Source: Rhizobacter sp. OV335 (GTDB lineage: Bacteria; Pseudomonadota; Gammaproteobacteria; Burkholderiales; Burkholderiaceae_C). Taken from it: 64,000 nt of DNA. Shown here piece by piece: positions 17,890 to 27,190 of this stretch. The notes below the pieces were generated by a model, which made no database searches, was not told the DNA's origin, and saw only the letters and a program-made list of their open reading frames with translations. A program made the position numbers and the translations under genes. The stretch spans positions 62,001-126,000 of the forward strand of contig NZ_FRCQ01000001.1 of the NCBI RefSeq assembly GCF_900142965.1. The letters are read 5' to 3'. Numbering within the stretch: the first letter of the stretch is position 1; each line of letters opens with the position of its first letter.

Positions 17890-18804
17890 ATGAGCGATTC
17901 CCCTTCGGCCGGCACCTCGCGGCACTTCGACCGCGCGGTCGTCGTGCAGGCGCTGCGCCGCCTGGCCGGCGCGCCGCAGGCGCCCTGGCTGCACGGCGAG
18001 ATCGCGCGGCGCATGGCCGAGCGGCTGTCGATCGTGCGCAAGCAGCCGGAGGCGATCGCCGACTGGTGGAGCTTCGGCGGTGCCGGCGCCGAGCACCTGG
18101 CACGCGCCTACCCGCAGGCGCGCCGCATCGCGATCGAGCCGACGCCGGCGCTGCGCGAGCGCAGCGCCGAGCTCGCGAAGGCGCCGTGGTGGTCGCCGAA
18201 GCGCTGGAGCGGCGCACCCGTCACGGTCTTGTCCGCCGACCAGGTCGAGCCCGGCAGCGTGCAGCTGGTCTGGGCCAACATGATGCTGCAGGCGGTGTTC
18301 GACCCGCCGGTGGTGCTCGGCCAGTGGCAGCGCGCGCTGGCGGTCGACGGCTTCGCGATGTTCTCGTGCTTCGGCCCCGACACGCTGAAGGAGCTGCGCG
18401 CGCTGTACCGCCAGCTCGGCTGGCCGGCGCCGGCCGCCGATTTCGTCGACATGCACGACCTGGGCGACATGCTGGTACAGGCCGGTTTCGCCGATCCGGT
18501 GATGGACCAGGAGCTGATCACGCTGACCTGGGCTGACCCGCAGGCGCTGCTCGCCGAGCTGCGCAGCCTGGGCGGCAATGCAGCGCCGCAGCGCTTCGCC
18601 GGCCTGCGCACGCCGCGCTGGCGCGCGCGCCTGCTGGCCGCGCTGCAGGGCCTGGCGGGGCCGGACGGGCGCATCTCGATGACCTTCGAAGTGGCCTACG
18701 GCCATGCGTTCAAGGCGCCGCCGCGCGTGCCGCTGGCCGCGCAGACGACGGTGTCGCTGGACGACATGCGTGCGTTGGTGCGCGCGCGACAGGGTTCGCG
18801 CTGA
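17890..18804 (+). CDS. bioC: BioC-like methyltransferase
   Basis: A 304-aa class I methyltransferase-like protein. In this position (divergent from comF) betaproteobacteria often carry malonyl-ACP O-methyltransferase BioC, which starts biotin synthesis. BioC-like segments include the N-terminal HFDRAVV..LRRL, a catalytic-domain stretch VQLVWANMMLQAV and the FSCFGPDTLKELR region. SAM motif I is poorly conserved (WWSFGGAGAEHLARAYP instead of a DLGCGTG type), so assignment to BioC is moderate. A -10-like TATACT lies directly before the start. Confidence 0.72.
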   Translation: MSDSPSAGTSRHFDRAVVVQALRRLAGAPQAPWLHGEIARRMAERLSIVRKQPEAIADWWSFGGAGAEHLARAYPQARRIAIEPTPALRERSAELAKAPWWSPKRWSGAPVTVLSADQVEPGSVQLVWANMMLQAVFDPPVVLGQWQRALAVDGFAMFSCFGPDTLKELRALYRQLGWPAPAADFVDMHDLGDMLVQAGFADPVMDQELITLTWADPQALLAELRSLGGNAAPQRFAGLRTPRWRARLLAALQGLAGPDGRISMTFEVAYGHAFKAPPRVPLAAQTTVSLDDMRALVRARQGSR

Positions 18805-18947
18805 GGGGCTTGCAGCGGCCGCCTGCGCTAAACTCGCGGGCTTGAAAAATGCGGTTTCGTCCGGGGTGCGCGGCCAGGGTGCGGCAGCGCGGGTCGGACG
18901 GGACCGTCGAAGAACAGATCTCTGGAGGCAACTGGAGAAGGCGCAGT

Positions 18948-19511
18948 ATGTCCACAAGCTCGTCGGCGGCGTGGCAGCCCTCGGCACCCCGGGCAGAGTT
19001 TCGCTTCGGTCACGAATCCCGCGGGGAGGGTGGCCCGGCCGGCTGGTCGATCGACTGGCTGCTGAAGCGCAACTGCTCGATGGCGCCCAGGCAGTTGCTC
19101 GCGTTCTACCTGTCGTTGTGCGTCCTGTCGCTGGGCATTGCCGCGATGTTCTGGTTCCAGGGGGCGCGAATGATCATGACCTTCGCCTGGATCGAGCTGT
19201 CGGCCGTCGGCCTGGCGCTGTGGGTGTATGCACGCCACGCGACCGACAGCGAGAGCATCGTGCTGCGCAATGACCGGCTGACGGTGGAGGTCGCGAACGG
19301 ACAGCAGGTCGAGCGGGTGGAGTTCCAGCCCGCCTGGGTGCGGGTGGAGCCGGCGCATGGCGACCAGTCGCTGATCGAGTTGTCGGGCCAGGGGCGTCGG
19401 ATTGCGGTGGGGCGCTTCGTGCGGCCCGAGTTGCGCAGCCAGCTGGCGCAAGAGTTGCGCCATGCGCTGCGGCGCTGGCAACAAGGGGCGGCGCGGCTGT
19501 CTCCGGTGTGA
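18948..19511 (+). CDS. DUF2244 membrane protein upstream of coxB
   Basis: A protein of about 187 aa with two TM helices (about residues 48-67 and 72-92) followed by a soluble domain, matching the DUF2244 family that commonly precedes cytochrome oxidase genes in betaproteobacteria. The ATG at 18948 has GGAGAAGG upstream; the open frame reaches back to 18849, but that part looks non-coding. It ends 36 bases before coxB and is probably the first gene of the oxidase operon. Its role in oxidase expression or assembly is unknown. Confidence 0.82.
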   Translation: MSTSSSAAWQPSAPRAEFRFGHESRGEGGPAGWSIDWLLKRNCSMAPRQLLAFYLSLCVLSLGIAAMFWFQGARMIMTFAWIELSAVGLALWVYARHATDSESIVLRNDRLTVEVANGQQVERVEFQPAWVRVEPAHGDQSLIELSGQGRRIAVGRFVRPELRSQLAQELRHALRRWQQGAARLSPV

Positions 19512-19547
19512 TTTTTCCGGTGTGATTTTGGGATAACTGAAACGACC

Positions 19548-20726
19548 ATGATGAAGCAGACGAAAACACTTTGGCAGCGGGCGGGACAGATCAGCCTTGG
19601 CCTGGGCGCCGCGTTGGCCACATCGGCTGCCATGGCCGTCAACAGCCTGCCGGGAGGGCCGGCCGTCAACCAGCTGGACCTGCATCCGCCGGTCACCGCG
19701 ATCGCCGCCGAGCAGCGCTGGCTGCACTATTTCGTGCTGATCATCTGCGTGGTGATCTTCCTCGGCGTGTTCGGCGTGATGTTCTATTCGATCATCATGC
19801 ACCGCAAGAGCAAGGGCGCCAAGCCGGCCAACTTCCACGAGAGCACCACGGTCGAGATCATCTGGACCATCGTGCCGTTCGTCATCGTGATCCTGATGGC
19901 GCTGCCCGCCACCAAGGTGGTGGTCGCGATGAAGGACACCAGCGCCGCCGACCTGACCATCAAGGCCACCGGCATCCAGTGGAAGTGGGGCTACGACTAC
20001 CTGAAGGGCGAAGGCGAGGGCATCGGCTTCGTCTCGACGCTCGACGTGACGCAGCGCGAGATGTCCGATTCCGGCAAGCCGTCGGGCGACGACTACCTGC
20101 TGAAGGTCGACAACCCGCTGGTGGTGCCGGTCGACAAGAAGGTGCGCGTGATCACCACTGCCACCGACGTGATCCACGCCTTCATGGTGCCGTCGTTCGG
20201 CATCAAGCAGGACGCGATCCCCGGCTTCGTGCGCGACACCTGGTTCCGCGCCGAAAAGATCGGCGACTACTACGGCCAGTGCGCCGAGCTGTGCGGCAAG
20301 GAGCACGCCTACATGCCGATCCACGTGAAGGTGGTCTCGGCCGCCGACTACACCAAGTGGGTCGATGGCAAGAAGAAGGAAATGGCCGCGCTGGCCGACG
20401 ATCCGGCCAAGGTCTGGGAGCAGCCCGCGCTGCTGGCCCGCGGCGAGAAGGTCTATGCCGCCAACTGCGCCGCCTGCCACCAGGCCAGCGGCCTCGGCGG
20501 CGGCCCGATCAAGCCGCTCGACAAGTCGCCGGTCGTGCTTGACGCCGACAAGACCAAGCAGATCCACGTGGTGCTGAACGGCCAGAACAACGGCGCGATG
20601 CCATCGTGGAAGCAGCTGTCCGACACCGACATCGCCGCGGTCATCACCTACACGAAAAACAACTGGTCGAACAAGACCGGCCAGACCGTGCAGCCGTCCG
20701 AAGTGCTCGCTGAGCGCAAGCAATAA
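19548..20726 (+). CDS. coxB: Cytochrome c oxidase subunit II with fused cytochrome c domain
   Basis: The CuA-carrying subunit of the aa3-type oxidase, 392 aa. Signal peptide at 1-30 (cleavage near AMA), then two TM helices (about 62-85 and 103-125). The cupredoxin domain has the CuA ligands C245, C249, H253 and M256 in [14 protein letters not shown]-terminal cytochrome c domain follows, with a CAACH haem site (C307, C310, H311) and a Met-ligand candidate in NNGAMPSW. This caa3-like fusion feeds electrons to subunit I in the periplasm-facing membrane. It is followed 26 bases later by coxA. Confidence 0.96.
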   Translation: MMKQTKTLWQRAGQISLGLGAALATSAAMAVNSLPGGPAVNQLDLHPPVTAIAAEQRWLHYFVLIICVVIFLGVFGVMFYSIIMHRKSKGAKPANFHESTTVEIIWTIVPFVIVILMALPATKVVVAMKDTSAADLTIKATGIQWKWGYDYLKGEGEGIGFVSTLDVTQREMSDSGKPSGDDYLLKVDNPLVVPVDKKVRVITTATDVIHAFMVPSFGIKQDAIPGFVRDTWFRAEKIGDYYGQCAELCGKEHAYMPIHVKVVSAADYTKWVDGKKKEMAALADDPAKVWEQPALLARGEKVYAANCAACHQASGLGGGPIKPLDKSPVVLDADKTKQIHVVLNGQNNGAMPSWKQLSDTDIAAVITYTKNNWSNKTGQTVQPSEVLAERKQ

Positions 20727-20752
20727 GCCAAGCCGCCCAAAGGAACCTACCC

Positions 20753-22390
20753 ATGAGCGCAGTTCTCGATCCGCACGGCCATTCCCACGATGCGCACGAC
20801 GCGCACGACGACGAGGCCCACCACCATCCGCACGGCTGGCGCCGCTGGGTCTACGCGACCAACCACAAGGACATCGGCACGCTGTACCTGCTGTTCTCGT
20901 TCACGATGCTGATCGTCGGCGGCACGCTCGCGCTGCTGATCCGCGCCGAGCTGTTCCAGCCGGGGCTGCAGATCGTCAACCCGCAGCTGTTCAACCAGCT
21001 GACGACGATGCACGGGCTGATCATGGTGTTCGGCGCGATCATGCCGGCCTTCGTCGGCTTCGCGAACTGGATGGTGCCGCTGCAGATCGGCGCGGCCGAC
21101 ATGGCCTTCGCGCGCATGAACAACCTGAGCTTCTGGCTGCTGATCCCGGCCGCGCTGATGCTGGTGGGTTCGTTCTTCATGCCCGGCGGTGCGCCGGCCG
21201 CCGGCTGGACGCTCTATGCGCCGCTGACGCTGCAGATGGGCCCGTCGATGGACGCCGGCATCTTCGCGATGCACATCATGGGCGCGAGCTCCATCATGGG
21301 CTCGATCAACATCATCGTGACCATCCTCAACATGCGCGCCCCCGGCATGACGCTGATGAAGATGCCGATGTTCTGCTGGACCTGGCTGATCACCGCCTAC
21401 CTGCTGATCGCGGTGATGCCGGTGCTGGCCGGTGCCATCACGATGACGCTGACCGACCGCCACTTCGGCACCAGCTTCTTCAACCCCGCCGGCGGCGGCG
21501 ACCCGGTGATGTACCAGCACATCTTCTGGTTCTTCGGCCACCCCGAGGTGTACATCATGATCCTGCCGGCCTTCGGCATCGTGAGCCACATCGTGCCGGC
21601 CTTCGCCCGCAAGCGCCTGTTCGGCTACACCTCGATGGTGTACGCCACCGCGTCGATCGCGATCCTGTCGTTCATCGTGTGGGCCCACCACATGTTCACG
21701 ACCGGCATGCCGGTCACCGGCCAGCTGTTCTTCATGTACGCGACGATGCTGATCGCGGTGCCCACCGGCGTGAAGATCTTCAACTGGATCGCCACGATGT
21801 GGCGCGGCTCGATGACCTTCGAGACGCCGATGCTGTTCGCGGTCGGCTTCATCTTCGTGTTCACGATGGGCGGCTTCACCGGCCTGATCCTGGCGATGGC
21901 GCCGGTCGACATCCAGCTGCAGGACACCTACTACGTGGTGGCGCACTTCCACTACGTGCTGGTGGCCGGCTCGCTGTACGCGATGTTCGCCGGCTTCTAC
22001 TACTGGGTGCCGAAGTGGACCGGCGTGATGTACAACGAGACGCGCGGCAAGATCCACTTCTGGGGCTCGCTGATCTCGTTCAACGTCACGTTCTTCCCGA
22101 TGCACTTCCTGGGTCTCGCCGGCATGCCGCGCCGCTATGCCGACTACCCGATGCAGTTCGCCGACTTCAACATGCTCGCGTCGATCGGCGCGTTCTGGTT
22201 CGGGCTGATGCAGGTCTACTTCTTCCTCTTCGTCGTGTTGCCGTGCATGCGCGGCAAGGGCGAGAAGGCGCCGCAGAAGCCGTGGGAAGCCGCCGAAGGC
22301 CTCGAGTGGGAAGTGCCGTCGCCGGCGCCGTTCCACACCTTCGAGACGCCGCCCAAGCTGAACGCGGCCGCCACCAAGGTGATCGCCTGA
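20753..22390 (+). CDS. coxA: Cytochrome c oxidase subunit I
   Basis: Catalytic subunit of the aa3 oxidase (EC 7.1.1.9), 545 aa with 12 predicted TM helices. It binds haem a, haem a3 and CuB. The first 30 residues are very His/Asp-rich ([21 protein letters not shown]), then [12 protein letters not shown]. Key motifs: TMHGLIMVF (haem a His), [17 protein letters not shown] with the His-Tyr crosslink, AHHMFTTG (CuB His pair) and the haem ligands in [13 protein letters not shown]. Its stop overlaps the start of the next small gene by one base. Confidence 0.98.
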   Translation: MSAVLDPHGHSHDAHDAHDDEAHHHPHGWRRWVYATNHKDIGTLYLLFSFTMLIVGGTLALLIRAELFQPGLQIVNPQLFNQLTTMHGLIMVFGAIMPAFVGFANWMVPLQIGAADMAFARMNNLSFWLLIPAALMLVGSFFMPGGAPAAGWTLYAPLTLQMGPSMDAGIFAMHIMGASSIMGSINIIVTILNMRAPGMTLMKMPMFCWTWLITAYLLIAVMPVLAGAITMTLTDRHFGTSFFNPAGGGDPVMYQHIFWFFGHPEVYIMILPAFGIVSHIVPAFARKRLFGYTSMVYATASIAILSFIVWAHHMFTTGMPVTGQLFFMYATMLIAVPTGVKIFNWIATMWRGSMTFETPMLFAVGFIFVFTMGGFTGLILAMAPVDIQLQDTYYVVAHFHYVLVAGSLYAMFAGFYYWVPKWTGVMYNETRGKIHFWGSLISFNVTFFPMHFLGLAGMPRRYADYPMQFADFNMLASIGAFWFGLMQVYFFLFVVLPCMRGKGEKAPQKPWEAAEGLEWEVPSPAPFHTFETPPKLNAAATKVIA

Positions 22391-22500
22391 TGACGCCGGA
22401 GCAGAAGAAGAACAACCGCCGCATGGGCTGGATCCTGGCCTCGGTGGCGATCGTCTTCTTCATCGGCTTCATGGCCAAGGCAGCGTTCTTCGGACTCTGA
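22390..22500 (+). CDS. Cytochrome oxidase small assembly protein (36 aa)
   Basis: A 36-residue single-pass protein: [14 protein letters not shown], then a hydrophobic segment at about 14-30 ending KAAFFGL. Tiny proteins of this type between coxA and ctaG are known in Burkholderiales and are annotated as oxidase small assembly proteins. Its ATG overlaps the coxA stop by one base and its stop is four bases before ctaG, so it is translationally embedded in the operon. Confidence 0.85.
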   Translation: MTPEQKKNNRRMGWILASVAIVFFIGFMAKAAFFGL

Positions 22501-22504
22501 CACC

Positions 22505-23104
22505 ATGAGCGACCCTGGCCTGAAGACCGACAACCTCCGCATGGCCGGCAAGCTGGTCGTCGTGGCCGTCGCGATGGCAGGCTTCGGCTTGGCGATGGTG
22601 CCGATGTACCGCTCGATCTGCGAGGCGCTCGGCGTCAACGTGCTGTCGCTGTCGGAGCGCGCGGTGCCGGGCAATTCGGATGCGACGCACAAGAACACGC
22701 AGGTCGATGCGAGCCGCACCATCACGGTCGAGTTCGATGCGAACGCGCACGGGCCGTGGGAATTCAAGTCGATGCGGCGCTCGATCGACGTGCACCCGGG
22801 CGAACTCGCGACGGTGATGTACGAGTTCCGCAACGTGCAGAACCGCACGATGACCGCGCAGGCGATCCCGAGCTATGCGCCCAAGCAGGCCTCGCCGCAC
22901 TTCAACAAGCTCGAGTGCTTCTGCTTCAGCGAGCACACGCTGCAGCCGGGCGAATCCAAGCAGTGGCCGGTGGTGTTCGTGATCGACCCGAAGCTGCCGA
23001 AGGACGTGAAGACCATCACCTTGTCGTACACCTTCTTCGAGGTGGCGGGCGGCAAGGTGGCGGCCGCGCCGAAGGAGCCCTCGACCGTGAAGGGGGGCTC
23101 ATGA
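22505..23104 (+). CDS. ctaG: Cytochrome c oxidase assembly protein CtaG/Cox11
   Basis: A 199-aa copper chaperone that inserts CuB into subunit I. An N-terminal membrane anchor (about residues 13-35) is followed by a periplasmic immunoglobulin-like domain. It contains the copper site ECFCFSEHTLQPGE with both cysteines, and the family signature KLPKDVKTITLSYTFFEV. It overlaps the following DUF2970 gene by four bases. Confidence 0.96.
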   Translation: MSDPGLKTDNLRMAGKLVVVAVAMAGFGLAMVPMYRSICEALGVNVLSLSERAVPGNSDATHKNTQVDASRTITVEFDANAHGPWEFKSMRRSIDVHPGELATVMYEFRNVQNRTMTAQAIPSYAPKQASPHFNKLECFCFSEHTLQPGESKQWPVVFVIDPKLPKDVKTITLSYTFFEVAGGKVAAAPKEPSTVKGGS

Positions 23105-23337
23105 GCGATGGCTTGAAAGACGCGGTCAAGCGCCGCGGCTCGTTCCTGATGACGATGAAGGCGGTCGCCTGGTCGTTCTTCGGGGTGCGCAAGTCGGGCG
23201 ACTACGAGAAGGATGTGGAGCAGCTGAACCCGGTGCACCTGGTCATCGCGGGCATCCTCGGCGCCGCGCTGTTCGTGATCGTGCTCGTGGTGCTGGTGCA
23301 ATGGGTGTTGTCCAGCGGTGTCGCCGCCGCGGGCTGA
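23101..23337 (+). CDS. DUF2970 small membrane protein
   Basis: 78 aa with one strong TM helix near the C terminus (about residues 47-70). The region KAVAWSFFGVRKSGDYEKDVEQLNPVH is the DUF2970 signature. Genes of this family are placed between ctaG and coxC in betaproteobacterial oxidase operons. The start overlaps the ctaG stop (ATGA). A function in assembly is inferred from position only. Confidence 0.85.
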   Translation: MSDGLKDAVKRRGSFLMTMKAVAWSFFGVRKSGDYEKDVEQLNPVHLVIAGILGAALFVIVLVVLVQWVLSSGVAAAG

Positions 23338-23388
23338 AGTTCAAAAGAGTCGGCACAAGCCATACAGATCGAATCAGCAGGAGAAAAC

Positions 23389-24273
23389 ATGTCGTCAGCG
23401 ACGCATTCGGGCCAGGCGCCCCACTACTTCGTTCCGGCGCCCTCGCGGCATCCGGTCATGGCGGCCTTCGGCCTGCTGATGGTGATCTTCGGCGGCGGCC
23501 AGTGGGTCAACGGCCATGGCTGGGCGGCCTGGCTGGTGCTGTTCGGGCTGCTGTGGTGGGCCTTCGTGCTGAAGCAGTGGTTCGGCGACGCCATCGGCGA
23601 GAGCGAGAGCGGGCTGTACAGCGACCGCATCGACGTCTCGTACCGCTGGAGCATGAGCTGGTTCATCTTCTCCGAGGTGATGTTCTTCGGCGCGTTCTTC
23701 GGCGCGCTGTTCTGGGCCCGGCTGCATGCGGTGCCCAACCTCGGCAGCTTCGACAACGCGATCCTGTGGCCCGACTTCAAGGCGATCTGGCCGAGTTCGG
23801 GCATCGGCATGACGGCCGCACCGGCCGGCACGGTCGAGCCGTTCCGCACGATGGGCCCCTGGCCGATCCCGACCATCAACACCGCGCTGCTGCTGAGCTC
23901 GGGCGTCACGCTGACGATCGCGCACCATGCGCTGATCGCCGGCCACCGCGTGAAGACCATCGGCTTCATGTGGGTCACGGTGCTGCTGGGCATCCTGTTC
24001 CTGACGCTGCAGGGCTACGAATACCACCACGCCTACACCGAGCTGAACCTGAAGCTGTCGTCGGGCGTCTACGGCTCGACCTTCTTCATGCTGACCGGCT
24101 TCCACGGCTTCCACGTGTTCGTCGGCATGCTGATGCTGCTGTTCATCACGCTGCGCCTGCAGCGCGGGCACTTCACGCCGCAGCGCCATTTCGGCTTCGA
24201 AGGCGCCGCGTGGTACTGGCACTTCGTCGACGTGGTGTGGCTGGGCTTGTACATCGTCGTGTACTGGCTCTGA
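23389..24273 (+). CDS. coxC: Cytochrome c oxidase subunit III
   Basis: A seven-TM subunit of the aa3 oxidase, 294 aa. Motifs include WSMSWFIFSEVMFFGAFFGALFWAR, HHALIAG, GYEYHHAYTELNLKLSSGVYGSTFFMLTGFHGFHVFVG and AAWYWHFVDVVWLGLYI. A CAGGAGAAAAC ribosome site precedes the ATG. It is the last structural subunit gene and is followed by a bidirectional terminator. Confidence 0.97.
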   Translation: MSSATHSGQAPHYFVPAPSRHPVMAAFGLLMVIFGGGQWVNGHGWAAWLVLFGLLWWAFVLKQWFGDAIGESESGLYSDRIDVSYRWSMSWFIFSEVMFFGAFFGALFWARLHAVPNLGSFDNAILWPDFKAIWPSSGIGMTAAPAGTVEPFRTMGPWPIPTINTALLLSSGVTLTIAHHALIAGHRVKTIGFMWVTVLLGILFLTLQGYEYHHAYTELNLKLSSGVYGSTFFMLTGFHGFHVFVGMLMLLFITLRLQRGHFTPQRHFGFEGAAWYWHFVDVVWLGLYIVVYWL

Positions 24274-24288
24274 GCGACGTCCGATGAA

Positions 24289-24314
24289 AAAAGAGCGCCT
24301 CGCGGCGCTCTTTT
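24289..24314. terminator. Bidirectional intrinsic terminator after coxC
   Basis: AAAAGAGCGCC (24289-24299) pairs perfectly with GGCGCTCTTTT (24304-24314) around a four-base loop, with A and T runs on the outer edges. It can end coxC on the plus strand and the small membrane gene on the minus strand. Confidence 0.88.
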
Positions 24315-24326
24315 CATTTGTCATCA

Positions 24327-24545
24327 TCAGCCGGTGCGAATGCCCGTCGGATGGATCCAGCCCATCCAGTAGCTGAACAGGATGATCGCGAACAGCAGCA
24401 CCGACAGCCCGACCCGCACCGCGAGCGCCCGCATCATGTTGCCGCTCTTCGGCTTGCCATCGCGGCCGTCGCGCATCATGAAGACCCCGGCGAACGCGAG
24501 CGCACCGATGATCAGAACGAAGGCGACGCCGATCAGGTATTTCAT
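24327..24545 (-). CDS. Twin transmembrane protein (DUF2909-like)
   Basis: 72 aa with two hydrophobic helices, about residues 3-23 and 45-63, separated by a short Gly/Lys/Arg-rich loop (MRDGRDGKPKSGN). This two-helix layout beside SURF1 matches the small twin-transmembrane proteins found in betaproteobacterial oxidase clusters. It is encoded opposite to the cox genes, between the coxC terminator and SURF1. No biochemical role is known to me. Confidence 0.75.
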   Translation of the reverse strand: MKYLIGVAFVLIIGALAFAGVFMMRDGRDGKPKSGNMMRALAVRVGLSVLLFAIILFSYWMGWIHPTGIRTG

Positions 24546-24596
24546 GGGCCACGATTATTCCACCGCGCAGCCCTTTGCCATCGGCAGGGGTGAGGC

Positions 24597-25328
24597 ATGA
24601 GCAGCGCCCGCCAGCGGGCAGCGATCGTGCTGCTCGCGACGCTGGTCGGCATGGCCGTCACCGCGCGGCTCGGCGTGTGGCAACTCGACCGCGCGGCGCA
24701 GAAGCGCGCGCTGCAGTCGGCGCTCGACGAGCGTGGCCACCTGGCACCGCTCGACGACGCGTCGCTCGCCACCACCGCGGCGCAGGCCGAATTGCAGCAC
24801 TACCGCCCGGTGCGCCTGCGCGGCACGTGGCGCGCGCAGAACACCGTCTACCTCGACAACCGCCAGATGGACGGCCGCCCGGGCTTCTTCGTCGTCACGC
24901 CGCTGCTGCTGCCCGGCGGCGATGCGGTGCTGGTGCAACGCGGCTGGGCGCCGCGCGACATGGCCGACCGCACCCGCGTGCCCGCGGTGCCGACGCCGGC
25001 CGGCGAGGTCGAGCTGAGCGGCCTGATCGCCCCGCCGCCCGCCCGGCTGTTCGACTTTGCCGGCGGCGTGGCCGCTACCATCCGGCAGAATCTCGAACCC
25101 GCGGCGTTTGCGCAGGAGATCGGTGTCAGGTTGCGGCCCTTGTCGGTGCAGCAGCAGGACACCCCGGGCGCAGCCGGCGACGGCCTTGCGCGCCGCTGGC
25201 CGGCCCCCGCGGTCGACATCCACAAGCACTACGGTTACGCGTTCCAGTGGTTCGCGATGTGCGCACTGATGGCAGGTTTGTATGTCTGGTTCCAACTCGT
25301 CCGCCCCCGGCTCCGGCGCCGTGCCTGA
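24597..25328 (+). CDS. SURF1-family oxidase biogenesis protein
   Basis: A 243-aa SURF1/Shy1 homologue needed for efficient insertion of haem a into subunit I. TM helices lie at both ends (about 8-26 and 219-237). The family motifs are visible: LGVWQLDRAAQKRAL, HYRPVRLRGTW, VYLDNRQMDGRPGFFVVTPL, LVQRGW and the C-terminal HKHYGYAFQWFAM. Its 3' end overlaps the start of the next gene by 47 bases in a different frame. Confidence 0.93.
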   Translation: MSSARQRAAIVLLATLVGMAVTARLGVWQLDRAAQKRALQSALDERGHLAPLDDASLATTAAQAELQHYRPVRLRGTWRAQNTVYLDNRQMDGRPGFFVVTPLLLPGGDAVLVQRGWAPRDMADRTRVPAVPTPAGEVELSGLIAPPPARLFDFAGGVAATIRQNLEPAAFAQEIGVRLRPLSVQQQDTPGAAGDGLARRWPAPAVDIHKHYGYAFQWFAMCALMAGLYVWFQLVRPRLRRRA

Positions 25329-25998
25329 CTCGCCGCTGAATTTCAGCGTGCATTCGCTGCCGTCGCCCGACCTGGCCGACGGGCAGCGCCGCACCGCGGC
25401 CGGCCGGCTGCGCATGCTGCTGGTGCTGGCGGTGTGTGCCGCGCCGGTGATCGCGTCGTACGTCACTTACTTCGTGATCCGCCCCGAGGGCCGCACCAAC
25501 TACAGCGAACTGATCACCCCCGGACGGCCGATCCCAGCCGAGCTCGGGCTGCGCACGCTGGGCGGCGAGCCGGTCGCGGCCGCGGCGCTGCGCGACCAGT
25601 GGCTGATCGTCGTCGTCGGCGATGCGGCCTGCGACAAGACCTGCGAGGACCACCTCTACCTGCAGCGCCAGATCCGCGAGGCGCTCGGGCGCGAGAAGGA
25701 ACGCGTCGACAAGCTCTGGCTCGTCACCGACGCGGGCACGCCGCGGCCGGAGGTGATGCGGGCGATCTCGATCGGCACGCCGGCCGCGGTGCTGCGCGTC
25801 TCGCGCGAACGGCTGTCGGCGTGGCTCGCACCGGCCCAGGGGCAGGCGCTTGCGCAGCACATCTACCTCGTCGACCCGATGGGGCTGTGGATGATGCGGG
25901 TGCCGCCGAACCCCGATGCCGCGAAGCTGAAGCGCGACATCGAGAAGTTGCTGCGCGCGTCGGCGTCCTGGGACCAGCCCGGCCGCCCGGCACGCTGA
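25282..25998 (+). CDS. Membrane-anchored SCO/thioredoxin-like protein of the oxidase cluster
   Basis: 238 aa: a cytosolic N terminus of about 42 residues, one TM helix (about 43-65), then a periplasmic thioredoxin-like domain. A CDKTC motif (C117, C121) resembles the CxxxC copper/redox site of SCO proteins. Similar proteins occur between SURF1 and ctaA in betaproteobacteria, usually annotated as hypothetical. Its ATG lies inside SURF1 (47-base overlap), and it is followed ten bases later by ctaA. A role in copper delivery or thiol redox is inferred. Confidence 0.72.
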   Translation: MSGSNSSAPGSGAVPDSPLNFSVHSLPSPDLADGQRRTAAGRLRMLLVLAVCAAPVIASYVTYFVIRPEGRTNYSELITPGRPIPAELGLRTLGGEPVAAAALRDQWLIVVVGDAACDKTCEDHLYLQRQIREALGREKERVDKLWLVTDAGTPRPEVMRAISIGTPAAVLRVSRERLSAWLAPAQGQALAQHIYLVDPMGLWMMRVPPNPDAAKLKRDIEKLLRASASWDQPGRPAR

Positions 25999-26007
25999 GT
26001 TCGGTCG

Positions 26008-27171
26008 ATGGGCGTCGTTGCTTCCTATGACCTGAGCCCGCTGGCCGCGATGGCGCTGGTGGCGCTGCTGCTCGCGACCGGCCCGCTGGTGTGGATCGCG
26101 CTGCGGCACCGCCGCGCGCACCCGGCGACGCGGCTGCGCGCGCTGACGGTGATGACGCTGTTCCTCACCTTCGACCTGGTGCTGTTCGGCGCCTACACGC
26201 GGCTCAGCGATTCCGGTCTCGGCTGCCCCGATTGGCCCGGCTGCTACGGCAATGCCAGTCCGCTGGGCGCGCAGGGCCACATCGAGGCGGCGCAGACGGC
26301 GATGCCGAGCGGCCCGGTGACGCACGGCAAGGCCTGGGTCGAGATGGTGCACCGCTACCTCGCGACCTCGGTCGGCGTGTTGATCATCGCGATCACGGTC
26401 GCGGCATGGCGGCAGCGGCGACGCGAGCCACGGGATGCGCGCGCGCTGTCGCTGTGGTGGGCGACGGCGACGCTGGGTTGGGTCTGCCTGCAGGGCGCTT
26501 TCGGCGCGTTGACCGTCACGATGAAGCTGTTCCCCGCCATCGTCACGCTGCACCTGCTCGGCGGGCTCGGCCTGCTGATGCTGCTGGCGGTGCAGGCGCA
26601 GGCCGATGACCGGCCGCCGCTCGCGTTGCCGGGTGCGTTGCGCCGTGCCGTGTGGGCGGTGCTGGCGATCAGCATCGCGCAGGTCACGCTCGGCGGCTGG
26701 GTCAGCACGAACTACGCGGTGCTCGCCTGCACCGATTTCCCGACCTGCCAGGGCGAATGGTGGCCGGCGATGGACTTCGACCACGGCTTCGCGATCTGGC
26801 GCGAACTCGGCGCCGGCAAGGACGGCGGCTACCTGCCGTTCGCCGCGCTGACGGCGATCCACGTGGTGCACCGCATCGGCGCCTTCGTGACGCTGTCGGC
26901 GCTGGTGCTGCTCGCCTGGCGCTTGCACGCGAGCGGCGAGCCGGCGCTGCGCCGCTGGGCACTGCGCTTCGCGGCGGTGGCGGGCTGGCAGCTGGCCAGC
27001 GGCCTCGGCAACGTGGTGCTCGGCTGGCCGTTGGTGGCGGCGCTGGCCCACACCGGTGGCGCCGCGGCGCTGCTCACGCTGCTCGCGGCCCTGCTCGCGC
27101 GTGCGCATGTGGACGTTTTGTCCGCCGCGCGGCGTTCCCCCGCGTCGGCGGCGATGGGGCATGCCTCGTAA
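26008..27171 (+). CDS. ctaA: Haem A synthase (COX15/CtaA)
   Basis: A 387-aa polytopic membrane enzyme with about eight TM helices. It oxidises the C8 methyl of haem O to give haem A for the aa3 oxidase. Diagnostic stretches: [33 protein letters not shown] (haem-binding His), [46 protein letters not shown] and [12 protein letters not shown]. It is followed by ctaB. Confidence 0.96.
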   Translation: MGVVASYDLSPLAAMALVALLLATGPLVWIALRHRRAHPATRLRALTVMTLFLTFDLVLFGAYTRLSDSGLGCPDWPGCYGNASPLGAQGHIEAAQTAMPSGPVTHGKAWVEMVHRYLATSVGVLIIAITVAAWRQRRREPRDARALSLWWATATLGWVCLQGAFGALTVTMKLFPAIVTLHLLGGLGLLMLLAVQAQADDRPPLALPGALRRAVWAVLAISIAQVTLGGWVSTNYAVLACTDFPTCQGEWWPAMDFDHGFAIWRELGAGKDGGYLPFAALTAIHVVHRIGAFVTLSALVLLAWRLHASGEPALRRWALRFAAVAGWQLASGLGNVVLGWPLVAALAHTGGAAALLTLLAALLARAHVDVLSAARRSPASAAMGHAS

Positions 27172-27190
27172 AATCGATGGTTCGCTGCCC

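Noticed and set aside
17861-17890. A strong shared promoter between comF and the bioC-like gene
   Set aside because: TATACT is visible, but there is no convincing -35 and the gap is too short for two full promoters, so it is only mentioned under the gene.
18808-18832. TTGCAG and TAAACT as a promoter for the oxidase operon
   Set aside because: The spacer is only 13 bases, which is too short for a sigma70 promoter, so it was not listed.
20753-20860. The His/Asp-rich start of CoxA as a novel metal-binding element
   Set aside because: His-rich N termini are common in betaproteobacterial subunit I proteins, so this is not unusual.
20747-22336. A 529-codon minus-strand frame antisense to coxA
   Set aside because: It mirrors coxA codon bias (His/Arg/Gln-rich translation). 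CoxA on the plus strand is unmistakable.
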